Of a DNA stretch of 64,000 bases, positions 13,186 through 25,110 are shown in pieces. The notes under the pieces were generated by a model. The model searched no databases. It was not told the origin of the DNA and saw only the letters and a program-made list of their open reading frames with translations. Position 1 is the first letter of the stretch, and every line of letters begins with the position of its first letter. Source of the DNA: Chromobotia macracanthus (Eukaryota; Chordata; Actinopteri; Cypriniformes; Botiidae); the NCBI GenBank assembly GCA_036877525.1, contig JAZGTH010000108.1, positions 372,001 through 436,000 on the forward strand, in the 5' to 3' direction. The translations under genes and the position numbers were made by a program.

Positions 13186-13330
13186 TTACATTTAGCCATT
13201 TAGCAGACGCTTTTATCCAAAGCAACTTACAAAAGGGCGAGAGCGTTGAACATTTTGCCTTGCGAACTGACAAGCCAAGTCTACAAAACTACATTTACAA
13301 GCGAATATTGTATTCTGCTACTAGAGAGAT
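13186..13330 (+). repeat. dispersed teleost repeat, copy 1
   Basis: Begins with TTTACATTTAGCCATTTAGC and continues CAGACGCTTTTATCCAAAG, a motif I recognise as highly repeated in fish genomes. It runs through AAGTCTACAAAACTACATTTACAAG and GAATATTGTATTCTGCTACTAG. A second, shorter copy lies at 23189-23320, which is direct evidence that it is a repeat. Family not named. Confidence 0.65.
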
Positions 13331-15770
13331 GAACTAGAGACAAGGAGATTTTTTTTTTAAATTAAGTTACATCAATGGTGACCTAAGGAAAAAGAACAAC
13401 AGTTTTTTAAACACTGTATGCCATGCTTCCATTGTGTATTAGCCACTAATGTTTATAAAGTGAGGAACAAACTTCTACATACAAACTACAAAACACCATA
13501 AATGTGGTCCACACATCTTGTGAAAAGAATTCCCTGAGATATTGCCTTTCCTTCACAAATTTCAGACAGTGTTAGTAAATCATATGCTAGAACATTATCT
13601 GGAACAACACCAACAAGCAACAATGGCTTGAATATTCTTGAGATGTGCTCAGTCCATTTGATCACTTTGTCTGCTGTAAAGTATTTTCACAGTTTACACA
13701 AGTTAGCTGGCTTTGGTATTTTGTCAGTTTGTTTTGCCAGCATATGGCTGATTTAGAAAAGAACACTTCTCCTTTTAATTAATCCAGGAAGCCATAATCT
13801 TTTTTGAAAGCACTCCAGGGATATAATATGCCAGAACTGACACCATGTTAAAATATCTGCAATGCAAAGCTCAAGGGCTAGCGGGGAGAGGAAGGCTGTG
13901 CTGTATCTCTTTCTACAAAACCAAAATCAAGGCCACAGATATGCCTTTCTATGTCAGGCATAGGGGTGGTGTGTGTTTTTGACAGTTTCTCCTTTCAAGA
14001 TTAATGGGCTCATGAGAACCTCATGTCTTTATCTGAAAGCCAACATCTATCAGTGTGACCAGTAAAATAACAGAGTTGTGACACTGGAATTTTAAAGAAG
14101 AAATGAGTATTAATGTCACAGCAAAACAAGCTCAGTCACTTTTTCTTTCTCACTGTGTTTGTGTGTGTGAGAGGAACAGTAACTATAAACATTGATAAAA
14201 TCTCTGTCGTTTTCCAAAAATTTAACCTATAAATGACCCTAGTGAAATTGCCTGACTGTTAAATGTTACTGGCAGTGGTTTAGATTCTACCAGTTCTATT
14301 AAGATCATACCGCCACATTAAAATTTCTCTTATTAAATATATCGATTCGTTCTCACTAGGTCTTAATCAACAATATGTAAAAACATAAGAAAGTACAATA
14401 CTGATGTAGTTCAATTATGTTCAGTTGCTATTATTAGCCGCGTTACACATTTCTTGGATATAAGGTGGTAAAAATGGGCCTGATTTTGACACATTGTAGG
14501 TGCAGAAATCCTTCGTTATTTCGGCCGTTGTGCAGATGGCACCTGGCTCACACCATGGGTTTGTTTTGGGTGTTCAGCATGGGTCTTTCTTCCATGTTTC
14601 TTATAAAAGGGTTACTAACTTCCTGAAATACCCTGTGTTGCTAGTTGTCTGTCATTCGGACAATTTGTTGAATTGTGTTAAGTGCTACGTGTGCATAATG
14701 GCAGCTTGTTTGCGCAGTTATTTCTTCCTCTTGTGGAAGAAAATGCTGCATAAACGTAATATCAATTTCTGGACAAACTATATATTAAATTTGCCAAAAA
14801 AATACATTTGAGCAACCGTGATTTTAAAGAAAACATTCAGTTAAGTTCAAATAAAAATATAAATGATAAATTATCATTTATATTTATATATTTTATAAAA
14901 TATAAATTATGTTTGTATGAATGCAGTATAACTGTATTTCAACAGAGGGAACTGGATGTTGTGGATATTACTTTATTGTTGTGTGGTGTTTATTACGCTA
15001 CTATTGTATAAATACTTGCTTGTCTCTGAATGGGCCATGTCACAGGATCTCTTGTCATCTCTCTTTGTGATTTTGTGTTTTATTTGTTGTCATGATCAAT
15101 TTTGATTGGAATTTACTAACTACTTTTATGGTTTAGGGGGGCATGACAACAGCTGACATCCAAAGAGAAAATATATGACATGACATTTCACACATGGCAA
15201 CCTGTTTACATTTGAAATCGTCTAGTCTAATTTAAAGACATTGTTGAGAAAATAAAAATGATACACGCTCATCTGGGCAAGGGGATTTCCACCATTTGCA
15301 AGACAGATGACATGGAACTGATCTTTAGGTAAATGTGTTAAAACAATAAAAGCAGTAAGTAAAAAAAACAACTGCAAGAAACAGAACTGAATATCCCTGA
15401 ATATCCCTCTTGAGCAAGGACAGAAAGGACCACGAGCCAGCCCGGGCTTGTCAGTGTGAACATAATATGTCAGTCCAATACCCTTCTCCAGCACGCATAC
15501 ATGTATGCGCACACACACAAACACACACAGAGTTTTTGTACCGCTGTAAACACAGTGCAATATAAATTACATATTTTAAGGAAAAACGACATGACGTGCA
15601 TCCATGCGAACCATAGACTTCTTAAAGGGATAACCAAGCGATTGCTGTTGTGTACAGTCCATCGAAACTAAATTATTATATTAGTAATGAGTTGGAATTC
15701 TCACAAAGACTGATAGACTCTTGATTGCTGGATATTTTAATATTCACGTTTATTGTGATACCAAATTCCA
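13331..15770. other. intergenic DNA, no gene seen
   Basis: Mixed sequence. Frames at 14500-14811 and 14808-15011 are in AT-rich DNA and resemble no known protein. The stretch 13790-14010 is of higher complexity and could be a conserved element, untested. Confidence 0.35.
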
Positions 15771-15905
15771 TTCAAAGGCTGCATTCTAAGTCAGAATGCA
15801 TCACGGTGACACGATGAAGGTCATCCCATTTTGAAGGCACCTTCAAATGCAACCTTCTAACTCCAGGCTGCGAAGGATAGAACAAATCTATCCTTCTTTT
15901 CCCAT
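15770..15905. other. possible degenerate short repeat
   Basis: A complex patch with internal near-palindromes (TTCTAAGTCAGAAT; GAAGGCACCTTC; GGATAGAAC...TATCC). The composition differs from its surroundings and suggests a small DNA-element relic just before the BEL fragment. Low certainty. Confidence 0.25.
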
Positions 15906-16019
15906 TCTGTTACAGATCTTCTGACGATTTTGACTGGGATAGACAATATTTTTATGTTCTTTTATTAGGAAGTAGTATTATTTGTTCCGTTATTTTAATC
16001 ATTTTTATTGAGAAGTCTT

Positions 16020-17800
16020 CCTGCTCAGATGCCGGAGATGTACTCCTTATAAGTGCTCCACAGAACAGAACTATACACAGCCTGTACCCAGTACAACAAA
16101 TAGCTTGGCCACAGTATGTTGATTATAAAGCAGCTCATCCACCTCGCATTAACCTGTATGGGGCACCAAAACCCCCTATTCCAGGCTTTGCTGTAGACAG
16201 TAAAAGGGATTTTACCAATCTCAAACTAGCTTTGGATAACCTGTTGGATTCACATCCTGAGCTGTCAGAAAAAAACAAGTATCATGTGCTGCTCGAACAT
16301 CTTAAGCTTCCAAAGGAGCAAATGACTGGCCAGTCTTGTCGACATAAAATCAGTGATGTCAATAGTTTCCAATCATTCGCCTTAACAGTTCCTCTTCTTG
16401 TATGTTGTTTTCCCTAGAAGGCCCAAGAGACATTGATCTTAGTTGCTGCTTGCACTGAGACAACTTCATTGAGTTTTTCAGATGCAAGGCAAGCTAAATG
16501 TCACCATATAAAATGTCTCATATAAATGTCTCAATCCATATAAAATTCAAGACTTCTCTGACTGGTTGCAAGGAAAAGCTCAAAAGCAATGCTTATCCAA
16601 CAGATATCAATCCAAATCACAGGTACAGAATCCAGAATGCCTTCACTGCTGATGGTTTAGATCTAGTGGAACAAGACTATCCAGTCAAAGCTCTTCAGTG
16701 CCAATATGTCCACTTATGAGATATACCCTTGCAGTCTTTCAAGAATGCTCATCCTCTGTTGCTGATTGGCTCAGATAATAGGCTTCTGATAACTGCTGTG
16801 GAAATTGTTCATGTAAGCAACCAGGTGGGGCCATTTGCAGTTTGGACAAAACTAGGCTGAGCTCTTCAAGATCCAGAATGTCTATCAAATCATGCAACCT
16901 CCACACATCAGAGCTATTTGTCTGTACTTGTGAATCAGAAATACAGGAAATAACAGATCCATGAGCATGGCATTATATCAACTTACCAAAAAACCCGGCT
17001 GATGACTTGACATGGGGAAAGACACTTCTAGAGCTTATTAAACCCAGCAGATGGAGTATGGGACCATCTTTCCTCCCACATAACCCCAATAAGTGGCTTA
17101 CAACCCCCAGTGACCATGAGTGAATGTGTTTACCATTCTGCAGTTTAGCATCTACATAACAACAGAATAAAATTTCAGATGCAACCTAGTTTGATTCATG
17201 GAAAGACTTGGTCAAGGCTGTACGTCAACAATGCCAATAGGTGTTGATTGTTTTGGGCTATTCATAGCAAAGATTGGTAGACCTAATAAAAACACGTTGT
17301 GAAGTGATATTTAGGTGCCTGACAACACATGCAGTTCAATTAGACCTTCTCAGTGTGACCTTCAAAATGTCAGAAATCATCTCAGATCAAGGTTCCAACT
17401 TCAGGGGTGCAGACAGAGAACTCCAAACAGCTTTTAGGGAATTGGAACCATAGCTTCAACAGAAACTGGTTACTGATTTAGTTCAAATTCATTCCCCTGA
17501 ATGCACCACATTTTGGAGGGGCATGAGAGAGAGAAATTCGTCCCATCAAGAGTGCACTCAAGGTTGCATTGGGAACTCAGGAATTCTAAGCCTCTTGGAT
17601 ATGGTTCAGTTGATGTAGCTAATCCTGACCCCAACTCCAAATATACCTCTCATGGGGCAGCAGGATGCTTTTCTGAAACAAGCTGTTTATGCTCCTGAAA
17701 CTACAGGACACAGGATAGATCAGTTCTGGATCCGTTCCCCCGGGATGGGGGCATGAGCTCATTATAAGCACTCTGCAAAATAGAGCTATACACAGCCTAC
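16020..17800 (+). mobile_element. decayed BEL/Pao LTR retrotransposon fragment
   Basis: Pieces of gag and pol occur in order on the plus strand with stops and frameshifts. A gag-like segment lies at about 16190-16330 (conceptual AVDSKRDFTNLKLAL and LLEHLKLPKEQ). An RNase H/linker segment is near 16970-17100 (NPADDLTWGKTL), and integrase motifs lie at about 17300-17740 (CLTTHAVQLD, SDQGSNFRGADREL, and the late DPDPNS/LMGQQDA region). Protease and most of the reverse transcriptase are absent, so large deletions have occurred. A direct repeat of about 40 bp (16047-16100 and 17757-17805, both with ATACACAGCCT) brackets it and may be LTR remnant. Non-functional. Confidence 0.75.
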
Positions 17801-17805
17801 GCAAA

Positions 17806-18825
17806 TATGGAAATATGAAATTAAAATATAACAATTTTAAAATATAACATTATGTTATATTTTATCTTATATTGCCTGTTGCATTGTTATTGTAAGATCA
17901 TTTGTAAGCATAATTCACCTTTAATAACGTAGTCTGTTTATCGCACTGGAGCTACATTTCTCTTATTGATCCTTTGAAGACGGGTCAAATAATGGTCATC
18001 ATAACTAGTATTAGAAGACTCTACTATGTTATTATGGTCATATTTAGTATGTTATGAAAATGATGTTGATGTGATTCAGTTGCTAATTATTTTATTCTGT
18101 TTATTGTTTGCTCGTCCTTCGATGTTGGTGCCAGAGCACTCATTAAAGTAATTATCATCTATGCATGACTCAGAGTTCTCTGATTGTAACACTGTAGTGG
18201 TTAGAGCATATCGATCCAGCAGCCAATTCAGTATTCATTACAATTTTAAAATATTGACAAATAAATGATAAGAGTGAATAAACCATTCTCTGACAATTGC
18301 CGGTTGGGTGTTAGGGGGTTGGCACTATGTACATTGTTGGGGGGTTGTCTGCAGAACATACAGTAACATTTAGAGTCTCTATTTATATTAGATTAGATGG
18401 GCTTTAAAAAAAATTCAATTATACAAGCAGACTCCCAAGAATGCTGTTTTTGAACAATTAACAGACCAAGCAAAAACAATATATTACCAATATATACGTA
18501 ATATACATACCAGATATATTACCAATATATTATATATTATTATTATTATTATATATTATTATAACAATATATTACCAGAAATATGAAAACACACTACAAT
18601 ACTGTGAATTCCACTGCATGTAACTGTTGATGGTACAACTTTTCTGAATGTGTTGTCTTCTTTGTGTGAACAGATTGTGAGTGATTGCTGGGGAGCCAGC
18701 AGGAAAACGTGAAGTGGAGTTAGCGGATCTTCAGGGAAAGCTTTAGCGTGTATGCAAATCCTCTCCACTACACTTCGCTCAGGCAGCTGCTGTGCTGTCA
18801 ATCCCATATCAAAGGGGCACATCAT
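17806..18825. other. AT-rich spacer
   Basis: No gene. It contains TATTATTATTATTATATATT low-complexity runs at about 18525-18575 and repeated ATATTACCAATATAT words. A more complex patch with an open frame (18559-18825, minus) has no known domain. Confidence 0.4.
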
Positions 18826-19310
18826 TGTGTAAGGGGCAGTGGCTCAAACCACATAGCTACCCCAACCAACACATGATTGTGTGAATACTAAAACTACATT
18901 ACCCATAATCCCACATACCTGACTGATTACCTCCACACCTGTTCCCTATTATCTCCCATTAGCTGTCTGTTTAAGCCCAGCACATGCAGGGCTTCATTGC
19001 AAAGTCTTATTTTGCCATGGTGAACAATTCTGAGCATTTTTGGATTACCTCTTTCACGTGGTTGACCTTGCCCCAGATTCTTTTTTGATTCTTGCTTCCT
19101 GCCTTGACCTTTGCCTGTTTGGTTTACTGTTTGAACCTTAGCTACCTGTTCTGATCTGTTTGCCTGTTCTTGTTTACGATTACTGCCTTGCCCTCTCCAC
19201 TCCTGTTTGCGAGTTAACGATCTTTGCCTGTTTGTTTTGAGCTGCTTACTGTCAATAAACTGCTTATGGATCCTCATTTGCTGCGTCCAGAGTCTCTGTT
19301 ACAGATGTTA
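18826..19310 (+). mobile_element. putative solo LTR
   Basis: Begins near TGTGTAAGGGGC and ends TCTGTTACA. Just before the end it holds an AATAAA signal in GTCAATAAACTGC context, followed by a GATCCTCATTTGCTGCGTCC tail, typical of fish LTRs. The interior is a run of short GCCTG/CTTGCC words. No tRNA primer site or coding region is adjacent and no clear target duplication was found, so the boundaries are approximate. Confidence 0.4.
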
Positions 19311-21355
19311 CAGTTATGTTATTTATTTGTACTTTTTGGTAATTTCGTGACTTATTAACTGGCAACGTAACTGGCATGTAATTTCATTACCATTAAATTA
19401 TCAATTCACAACTTTACCAATTCACAACTGTTATATTGTCCTAACGTTGCAAGGTGACCACAGTCCAGTTATGAGCTCCTCTGGCCCTGTTGTTATGTTG
19501 TGGTTGTATATAGTAGGCATTTGTTTGTTGTGTTTGTATTATTTGGTTAGTTTTTTTTTCCTTTTATGTTTGTTCTTTGTAAATCACCCTGAGCATTGGC
19601 TACGAGCACTTTATAAAGGATTGTTAATGTTCTTATAAGTAATTGTCAATTGCTGACAAGGCTAGTCATGTGAATATGATTCACTGATATGTTTACTGAT
19701 GTCTTGAGTCTTCATGTCAGTGTACATTAATAATATAATAAAATAATTTATAATGTTCTGTTACAGTTCTGTTTATTTATTAGATGTACAGGCTTTGGAA
19801 CAAAGCCTCCCCATCCTTCAGTACTTTGGTCATATCAAGCTCTCAGGTGAGAAATAATCCTTATAAATATGAGCGATGACAATGCTTATGAGCAACGCTA
19901 CAGCTTTTACAAAAGCTCTAGAACTAGATCAAGTACTCAAAATGATGATCTGTTGGGAGTTATAATTCGAAATAAATCAGTATTGGTAACAAATAAAAAA
20001 GCTGTTTTTGAACGTATTTTTACATATGATAATATCATTTACCAAATTGCTAAATCTTTTGCTGAGAAAAGTCTGGCTGTCCTGCAAAACTTCCATTTTT
20101 TTTGTTCAAATCAGAACACACCCCATAACTTCTTATTTTACAGTTCATGATGGTAGATGCTAACAGCCAGTGTTTCTTTGCAAAAACTTTCCAGGAAGAG
20201 GCTACAGATAAAAGAGAAAAAAGAAAAAACATTTAAGATGGGTCATAAACACGGGTGGATGTACAAGAGTGCTTAATCTCACTTGTGTTTACCCATAAAC
20301 ATCTACAAGCTACTGTATGCGTGAATAAATTAATAGCAATACAACACAAAATCAGTAATGTCTCTCACCATGGCAACAAAACACTTAATCTGCATTTTTG
20401 TACTGTCCCAGCTAACCGGGAATGTTTTCAGAATGCTGGCTATCATTCTCTAAGTTCAAAATAATCACAAACTGTCTTGCAGCACTTTTAGTAAATTTTT
20501 TTAGTAGAAGTTTTATATCATATCAAAATGTTATTCTTAAATGGTTATTAGTATTAGTTAGAAGTATTAGTTATTAGTAAATTGAATAACGTTCTTATAA
20601 CTAAGCAATAATACTTATACAACATCTAAAAAACTGGAAGCAGTGGCTCCCTGACTATACATTTATGAGGCAGATTCTGGGTCTTAACGTTGTCGCTTTG
20701 TGACAGAGCATACCAAAGTGAAGCTGGACAAGAGATACAATTTCTTCTTCTAAAAGTTTAAAAAAGTTTAAAAGTCTAAAAGTTCTGGTTGCTGGTTATT
20801 TATCCTGTTAGCTTTAGCTTATTACTAAGAGAGATGTTTTGCTAAGAATTTTGTTTAACATAGACGTAGCCTAAATAAAGCGACCTCTAAGCATGTCAGT
20901 ATGTCGGTTTACAGAATTTGAGCAAATAAATTGTATGTCTCCGGTAAGTCATTTCTATTCAGTTTGCGCAGTCTACACAGAAATAAATACTAACGCAAGC
21001 CTACTCATGTCATGTCATCTCATCAGTTGTTTATAATCAAGACTAACTTTTTAACTTTTAGCAGGATAAGTTTAAAGTCAGCAGTTGCTCATAGGCTGTA
21101 ACAACCTCCCTCCTTCCTTTGAATGCAGTGATATAGTGAACAGAAAGGTATTAGTACAGGCAAGTTGCTGTTGGTCAATGCGAAAGAAAGAGAAGCCCTA
21201 TAAACTACAGGTTGCTAAATGTTCTGAAAGTTTAGCCCTACGTACTACAGTCTCTACTCACTGAAACAACATTCATTAAAGACATTTTGTGATCTCCTGT
21301 GTTCAGTATTTGGACACAAATTTATTGCAGTATTTCAGAAGTTCTTCACTTAGTA
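19311..21355. other. intergenic DNA, no gene seen
   Basis: No recognisable protein or RNA gene. Frames at 19869-20150 and 20255-20464 lack domain similarity. If the THAP exon at 21.4-21.6 kb belonged to a living minus-strand gene, its later exons would lie here. None was recognised. Confidence 0.35.
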
Positions 21356-21365
21356 TCAAACATAC

Positions 21366-21622
21366 CTTAAAAATGGCAAAAACTCTTCAAAATTGTCACT
21401 ATCTAGGAAATTGACATCATCAGTTTCGAAATGCATACAGCACAACAACGAACTGCATATTATTTTAAAAGCAGGACCTTCATCCCACCGTATTAGTCTC
21501 ACCCATGCTTTCCCCAGTTCTTTTTGTGTCAGGAAATCTTGAAAAATGAGAAAAGGGTGATGTTGTTTTGAATTAGAGCAGCCCGGTGTCCTGCAAAAAC
21601 ACAGACGAGAGGATTCAGCCAT
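21366..21622 (-). pseudogene. THAP zinc-finger domain exon (orphan or transposase-derived)
   Basis: Minus-strand frame starting at ATG 21622-21620 and opening MAESSRLCFC. The order C-x4-C (CRTPGC), a central AWVRLIRWDEGPAFKI block and a terminal C-x2-H-F (CMHF) is the C2CH THAP DNA-binding domain, about 60 residues long. The coding sequence runs to a consensus donor, AAG|GTATGT at 21366/21365, so it looks like a true first exon. Two ETS-like motifs (CCGGAAAT, GGAAGTG) lie just upstream at about 21677-21695. Fish THAP domains of this type often belong to DNA transposons. No catalytic domain or second exon was found, so it may be a relic or the first exon of an unrecognised gene. Confidence 0.6.
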
Positions 21623-22150
21623 TAGTTTTGACTGTGATGCGATGGTACTGAAATTAGCGATGCACTGCTTCACTTACCGGAAATAGGAAGTGTGATGAAG
21701 GTCTATTATTGTGTTTAAATGTATTGATTTAAAATACTTAAATAGTTGTGGAAAAATTCAAGAGGAAACAAAACTGACTGATGTTGAACTGGGTTATTTA
21801 ACAAAGCAAGCACAAAGTACTAGTATTACGGTATATGTATCTGTATACTATATACAAAATATAATTCTAATGGGCTGTTTATGGTTACATTTTTTAAACA
21901 CACAGACCCTATTGCGGTTTATTTGCTATTTTATTTTTCTAGAACATAACTTGTCTTATTCCCCATGATTAACACACATCATTCCATCATGTTGGAATGG
22001 GTCACTGAAATAAAAATACAGAAAACACATTTTTTTTAAAAAATAATGTGGTTATTAAATTACAGGATTGAGGTATGATTATATTTTTTCTAAAATGTTA
22101 CTGCCTACATATTTGCAGATTTGTATGAACCACCCTTTAAAAAATCTGAA
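21623..22150. other. spacer between THAP exon and minisatellite
   Basis: Apart from the ETS-like motifs at the THAP exon's 5' side, only AT-rich DNA is seen. An open frame at 21711-21968 has no known domain. Confidence 0.35.
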
Positions 22151-22153
22151 TCG

Positions 22154-22167
22154 CCAGCAGGTGGCAG
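22154..22167 (+). promoter_or_regulatory. CTCF core motif
   Basis: CCAGCAGGTGGCAG fits the CTCF consensus CCASYAGRKGGCRS at every position. It sits immediately 5' of the 21-bp minisatellite. Occupancy is unknown. Confidence 0.45.
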
Positions 22168-22207
22168 TAACAGATCGAGAGTGCATCTGTTTTGCTTATT
22201 GCCCAGT

Positions 22208-22343
22208 CTGGAGTGAGACAGGAATAAGATGGAGTGAGACAGGAATAAGCTGGAGTGAGACGGAAATAAGTTGGAGTGAGACAGGAATAAACTGGAGTGA
22301 GACGGGAATAAGCTGGAGTGAGACGGGAATAAGCTGGAGTGAG
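22208..22343 (+). repeat. 21-bp minisatellite, about 6.5 copies
   Basis: Tandem unit GGAGTGAGACAGGAATAAGC plus one base, with few substitutions (A/G in GACGGG; AGATGG, AACTGG variants). Because 21 is divisible by three, open frames run through it on both strands and give repetitive peptides. These are consequences of the repeat, not evidence of a gene. Confidence 0.9.
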
Positions 22344-23188
22344 GTGGAAGCGGCTGGTCCTCACATCGCGCTCTAAACCTGTAATTGAGGTCTTCACTTT
22401 CAAGTTGTTTGTGCGCTGACAGAAGTAAGTTTTCTCTCGCCAAGAGCTTTTATATGTTTTAAGGCTAAAATTCCTCTCTGTCCTCATATCCTGCGTGACA
22501 TGAAAAGAATTTCCTTGTGCTGGACAGCGTGAGGAGGACAGAAAACACTTTAGTTGAAAACTTCTACAGATTGCTGAAAATCTCTACAGATTATCAAGCA
22601 AATTGTGCTTTAACGAAAACTGTATTTTGTTTAATGAAACACCAGGCCACAGGGTGGCAGTCTTGTGCCATTTTTACTTTTTGTAGTAAAGAAGACCCAT
22701 CAGTCATTGATTTTTTTTTTTGCCATTCTAGACAGGTCTCATTCGTGATTTAGATTTTTTTCACGAAATTAACATGGGTGTAATTAGACAGTATAAAATG
22801 TATTTATGCTTTGTTACTACAATAATTATTTACACATTTTTTTGTCTTTGCATGTAATTTTCAGGATTTTTATTTCAATTATCATTTGTCTGCCTGTTTC
22901 TTGTTTCTCAACTGTTATCTATAACAGAATTAAAATTTCAGCTTCACATTACTCTTCAGTTTTGGTGTATTAAACTAAAGTTCGTTTCAGCTGTAATTAC
23001 TGTTTAGTGTCTTTACCTGGACTCAAGAAATCTTTGATTTATTATTAAAAAATGAATATGAGGCAAATATTCATTTTAATTAATTTTAAATAAAAATACA
23101 CACACACGCACATACACATATATCACATTTCAACTTATATATATATAAAAGATTTCCTGTAAGGTGTTATATAGTATATATATATATA
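22344..23188. other. intergenic DNA
   Basis: No gene recognised. A weak CTCF-like near-match (CCACAGGGTGGCAG, 22647-22660) and short poly-T runs are the only notable content. Confidence 0.35.
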
Positions 23189-23320
23189 GTGTCCAAAGAG
23201 ACTTACAAAAGACTTACAAAAGACCAGAGCAAGTCAAGTCTACAAAGCTACATTTACTAGTGGATATTGTATTCTGCTGCTAGAAAAGATGAACAGGATT
23301 TTTTTAAATATAGGAAAAAT
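23189..23320 (+). repeat. dispersed teleost repeat, copy 2 (5'-truncated)
   Basis: Shares, in the same order, TCCAAAG, ACTTACAAA, AAGTCTACAAAGCTACATTT and GATATTGTATTCTGCTGCTAG with the copy at 13186-13330. The first about 40 bases are missing. A local duplication of GACTTACAAAA is specific to this copy. Confidence 0.6.
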
Positions 23321-23403
23321 ATACACACACACATATATGTAGAACATTAAACTTTAATAGTTGTAGGCCTACTGTTACATTTCTACATACATACTCTTAC
23401 ATC

Positions 23404-23410
<7 letters not shown>

Positions 23411-23480
<70 letters not shown>
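23411..23480. repeat. (GT)35 microsatellite
   Basis: Seventy uninterrupted bases of alternating GT, flanked by TATATAT. Such alternating purine-pyrimidine tracts can adopt Z-DNA. Confidence 0.95.
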
Positions 23481-23482
<2 letters not shown>

Positions 23483-23506
23483 ATATGAACTCTTATAGTA
23501 TATAGA

Positions 23507-24640
23507 ATGTTGGATTACCTAAATCTAACAATACTGAGACCAAAATCGCTTCCTTTTAATTATTACTTTGCCAGCTCCCTAGCAGGAAACCACACAGCAA
23601 AGTTCCAGTTTAGTGCATTGATGGCAGTAATTCACTCCTTAACATTAGATGTTAGACAGATTTTAATGTTAACATTAATGTTAACACCATGCTGGGACCT
23701 GTTTTCCACAGTGCACAGTGTATTTCTTACACATCCCTGCATCATTCATTTCTTTTACATCCCTCTCTCGCTTTGATTCATTTGTCAGTTCTGCTTGCTG
23801 GCCTTTAACCTTTAAAGGAAAAGCTTCTCGTTTTAGCACTAAAGGATGCTGCTCTAAATGAACTAGAAACATTTCTTCGCCTTGACATTTTGCTCCAGTC
23901 TGGTTTGTTTTTTAATGCTGTTTAAGAGCAGTTCGTAAATATAAAGTGTGATGCTTAGTCTCCGGCAAGTGGAAACTTGCCAAGCTAATGTTGTTCAAAG
24001 CTTATCAAATAATGATATTAATGCCAATACTATGACTGCAAGTTATTTAACACAAAGCTTGCTTACTCCAGTTTACATCTCTTGTATTGGCTATTGGGAT
24101 TATTAAAGGTATGAGAATTTTCTTTTTACAATATTTACAATATACAGTGGCAACCAAGCATGGTGGGGTATAAACATTTTATAAAGGTTTTACAAACCTT
24201 TACATTCTCTTACTGCCCTTTATATTATGCAGCAATGCAGGCCAAAGTTGATGCCACAAATGTAACCAATCACAAGCGGCTTTTTACCTTCACTGATTCC
24301 ACAAAAAAACCCAACCAAAACCCCAGTCTTTGCATTGATGTTTACCTGATGTTTACAGGTATTAGGTAGACGGAATCAGGTTAGCTGGTGTCTGTGTTCC
24401 TACTGAACACACAAGCGTGCCTATTTTTACCATTTGATTGAGTTCACTGATGTCATGCAACATATGGTCTGTATTTGCTGGATGTCAGTGTGCATGCATT
24501 CATATCTCAAACCGAAGTGACTCTAAATAAAAAAACAAAGATTTCAATTCTTGAATTTGTTATGGAGTTCACCGGTGTGTCATGATGTTCCTTCCAGTTC
24601 CGTGCTTTGTTTTCAGCCAAGTTCCTTTCACAAACCCCAT
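23507..24640. other. intergenic DNA
   Basis: No gene recognised. An inverted/tandem AATGTTAAC cluster (ATTTTAATGTTAACATTAATGTTAACACC) is at about 23658-23690. The rest is unremarkable. Confidence 0.35.
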
Positions 24641-25110
24641 GACATGGATCCTGCCTCCTTGTGCTGCCTAATTTCATTTCAACCACACACGGCTGGGAGA
24701 GAGAGGAACATGCTATCTCAGCTCATCTTGACAGACAATTGTATTTACGGTTTTCTTTTCACAAGCCAATAAAAGGGAGGCAGTTATTGCATCAGATTAA
24801 ATGAAAAACTGTTTAATGATTCCAATTTATAACTCTACACCGAATAAAGCTGCGTTTAAGAGTTGACAGGCCATGATAAATGGGGGCTCATATAAAACAT
24901 ATTCAGAGTGAAGAATGGCTTTAGATGAATTGCATGCTGATACAAACCCCTGATAAACCACCCTAAGAGCCACTAGAAGACTTAATAATATGCTATTCAT
25001 TTTGAAGTGATAATTCCTGGCTAATAAAAGTGCACAAATTAAAAATATATAAATATATTTTGAAAAGAACATTTTGCTTTTTCCTTCATCTAAAAGGAAG
25101 GTGTTCACCT
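24641..25110. other. candidate conserved non-coding block A
   Basis: High-complexity, repeat-free sequence with many homeodomain-type cores (TAAT, ATTA, TTTAAT) and AATAAAG words, and no coding signature. It resembles the conserved non-coding elements around developmental regulators. This is a judgement from texture only. Confidence 0.25.

Noticed and set aside
22068..22487. Repetitive-peptide genes on both strands
   Set aside because: Explained by the 21-bp minisatellite with a period divisible by three.
22647..22660. CCACAGGGTGGCAG as a CTCF site
   Set aside because: The spacing between the CCAC and GGC parts does not fit the consensus.
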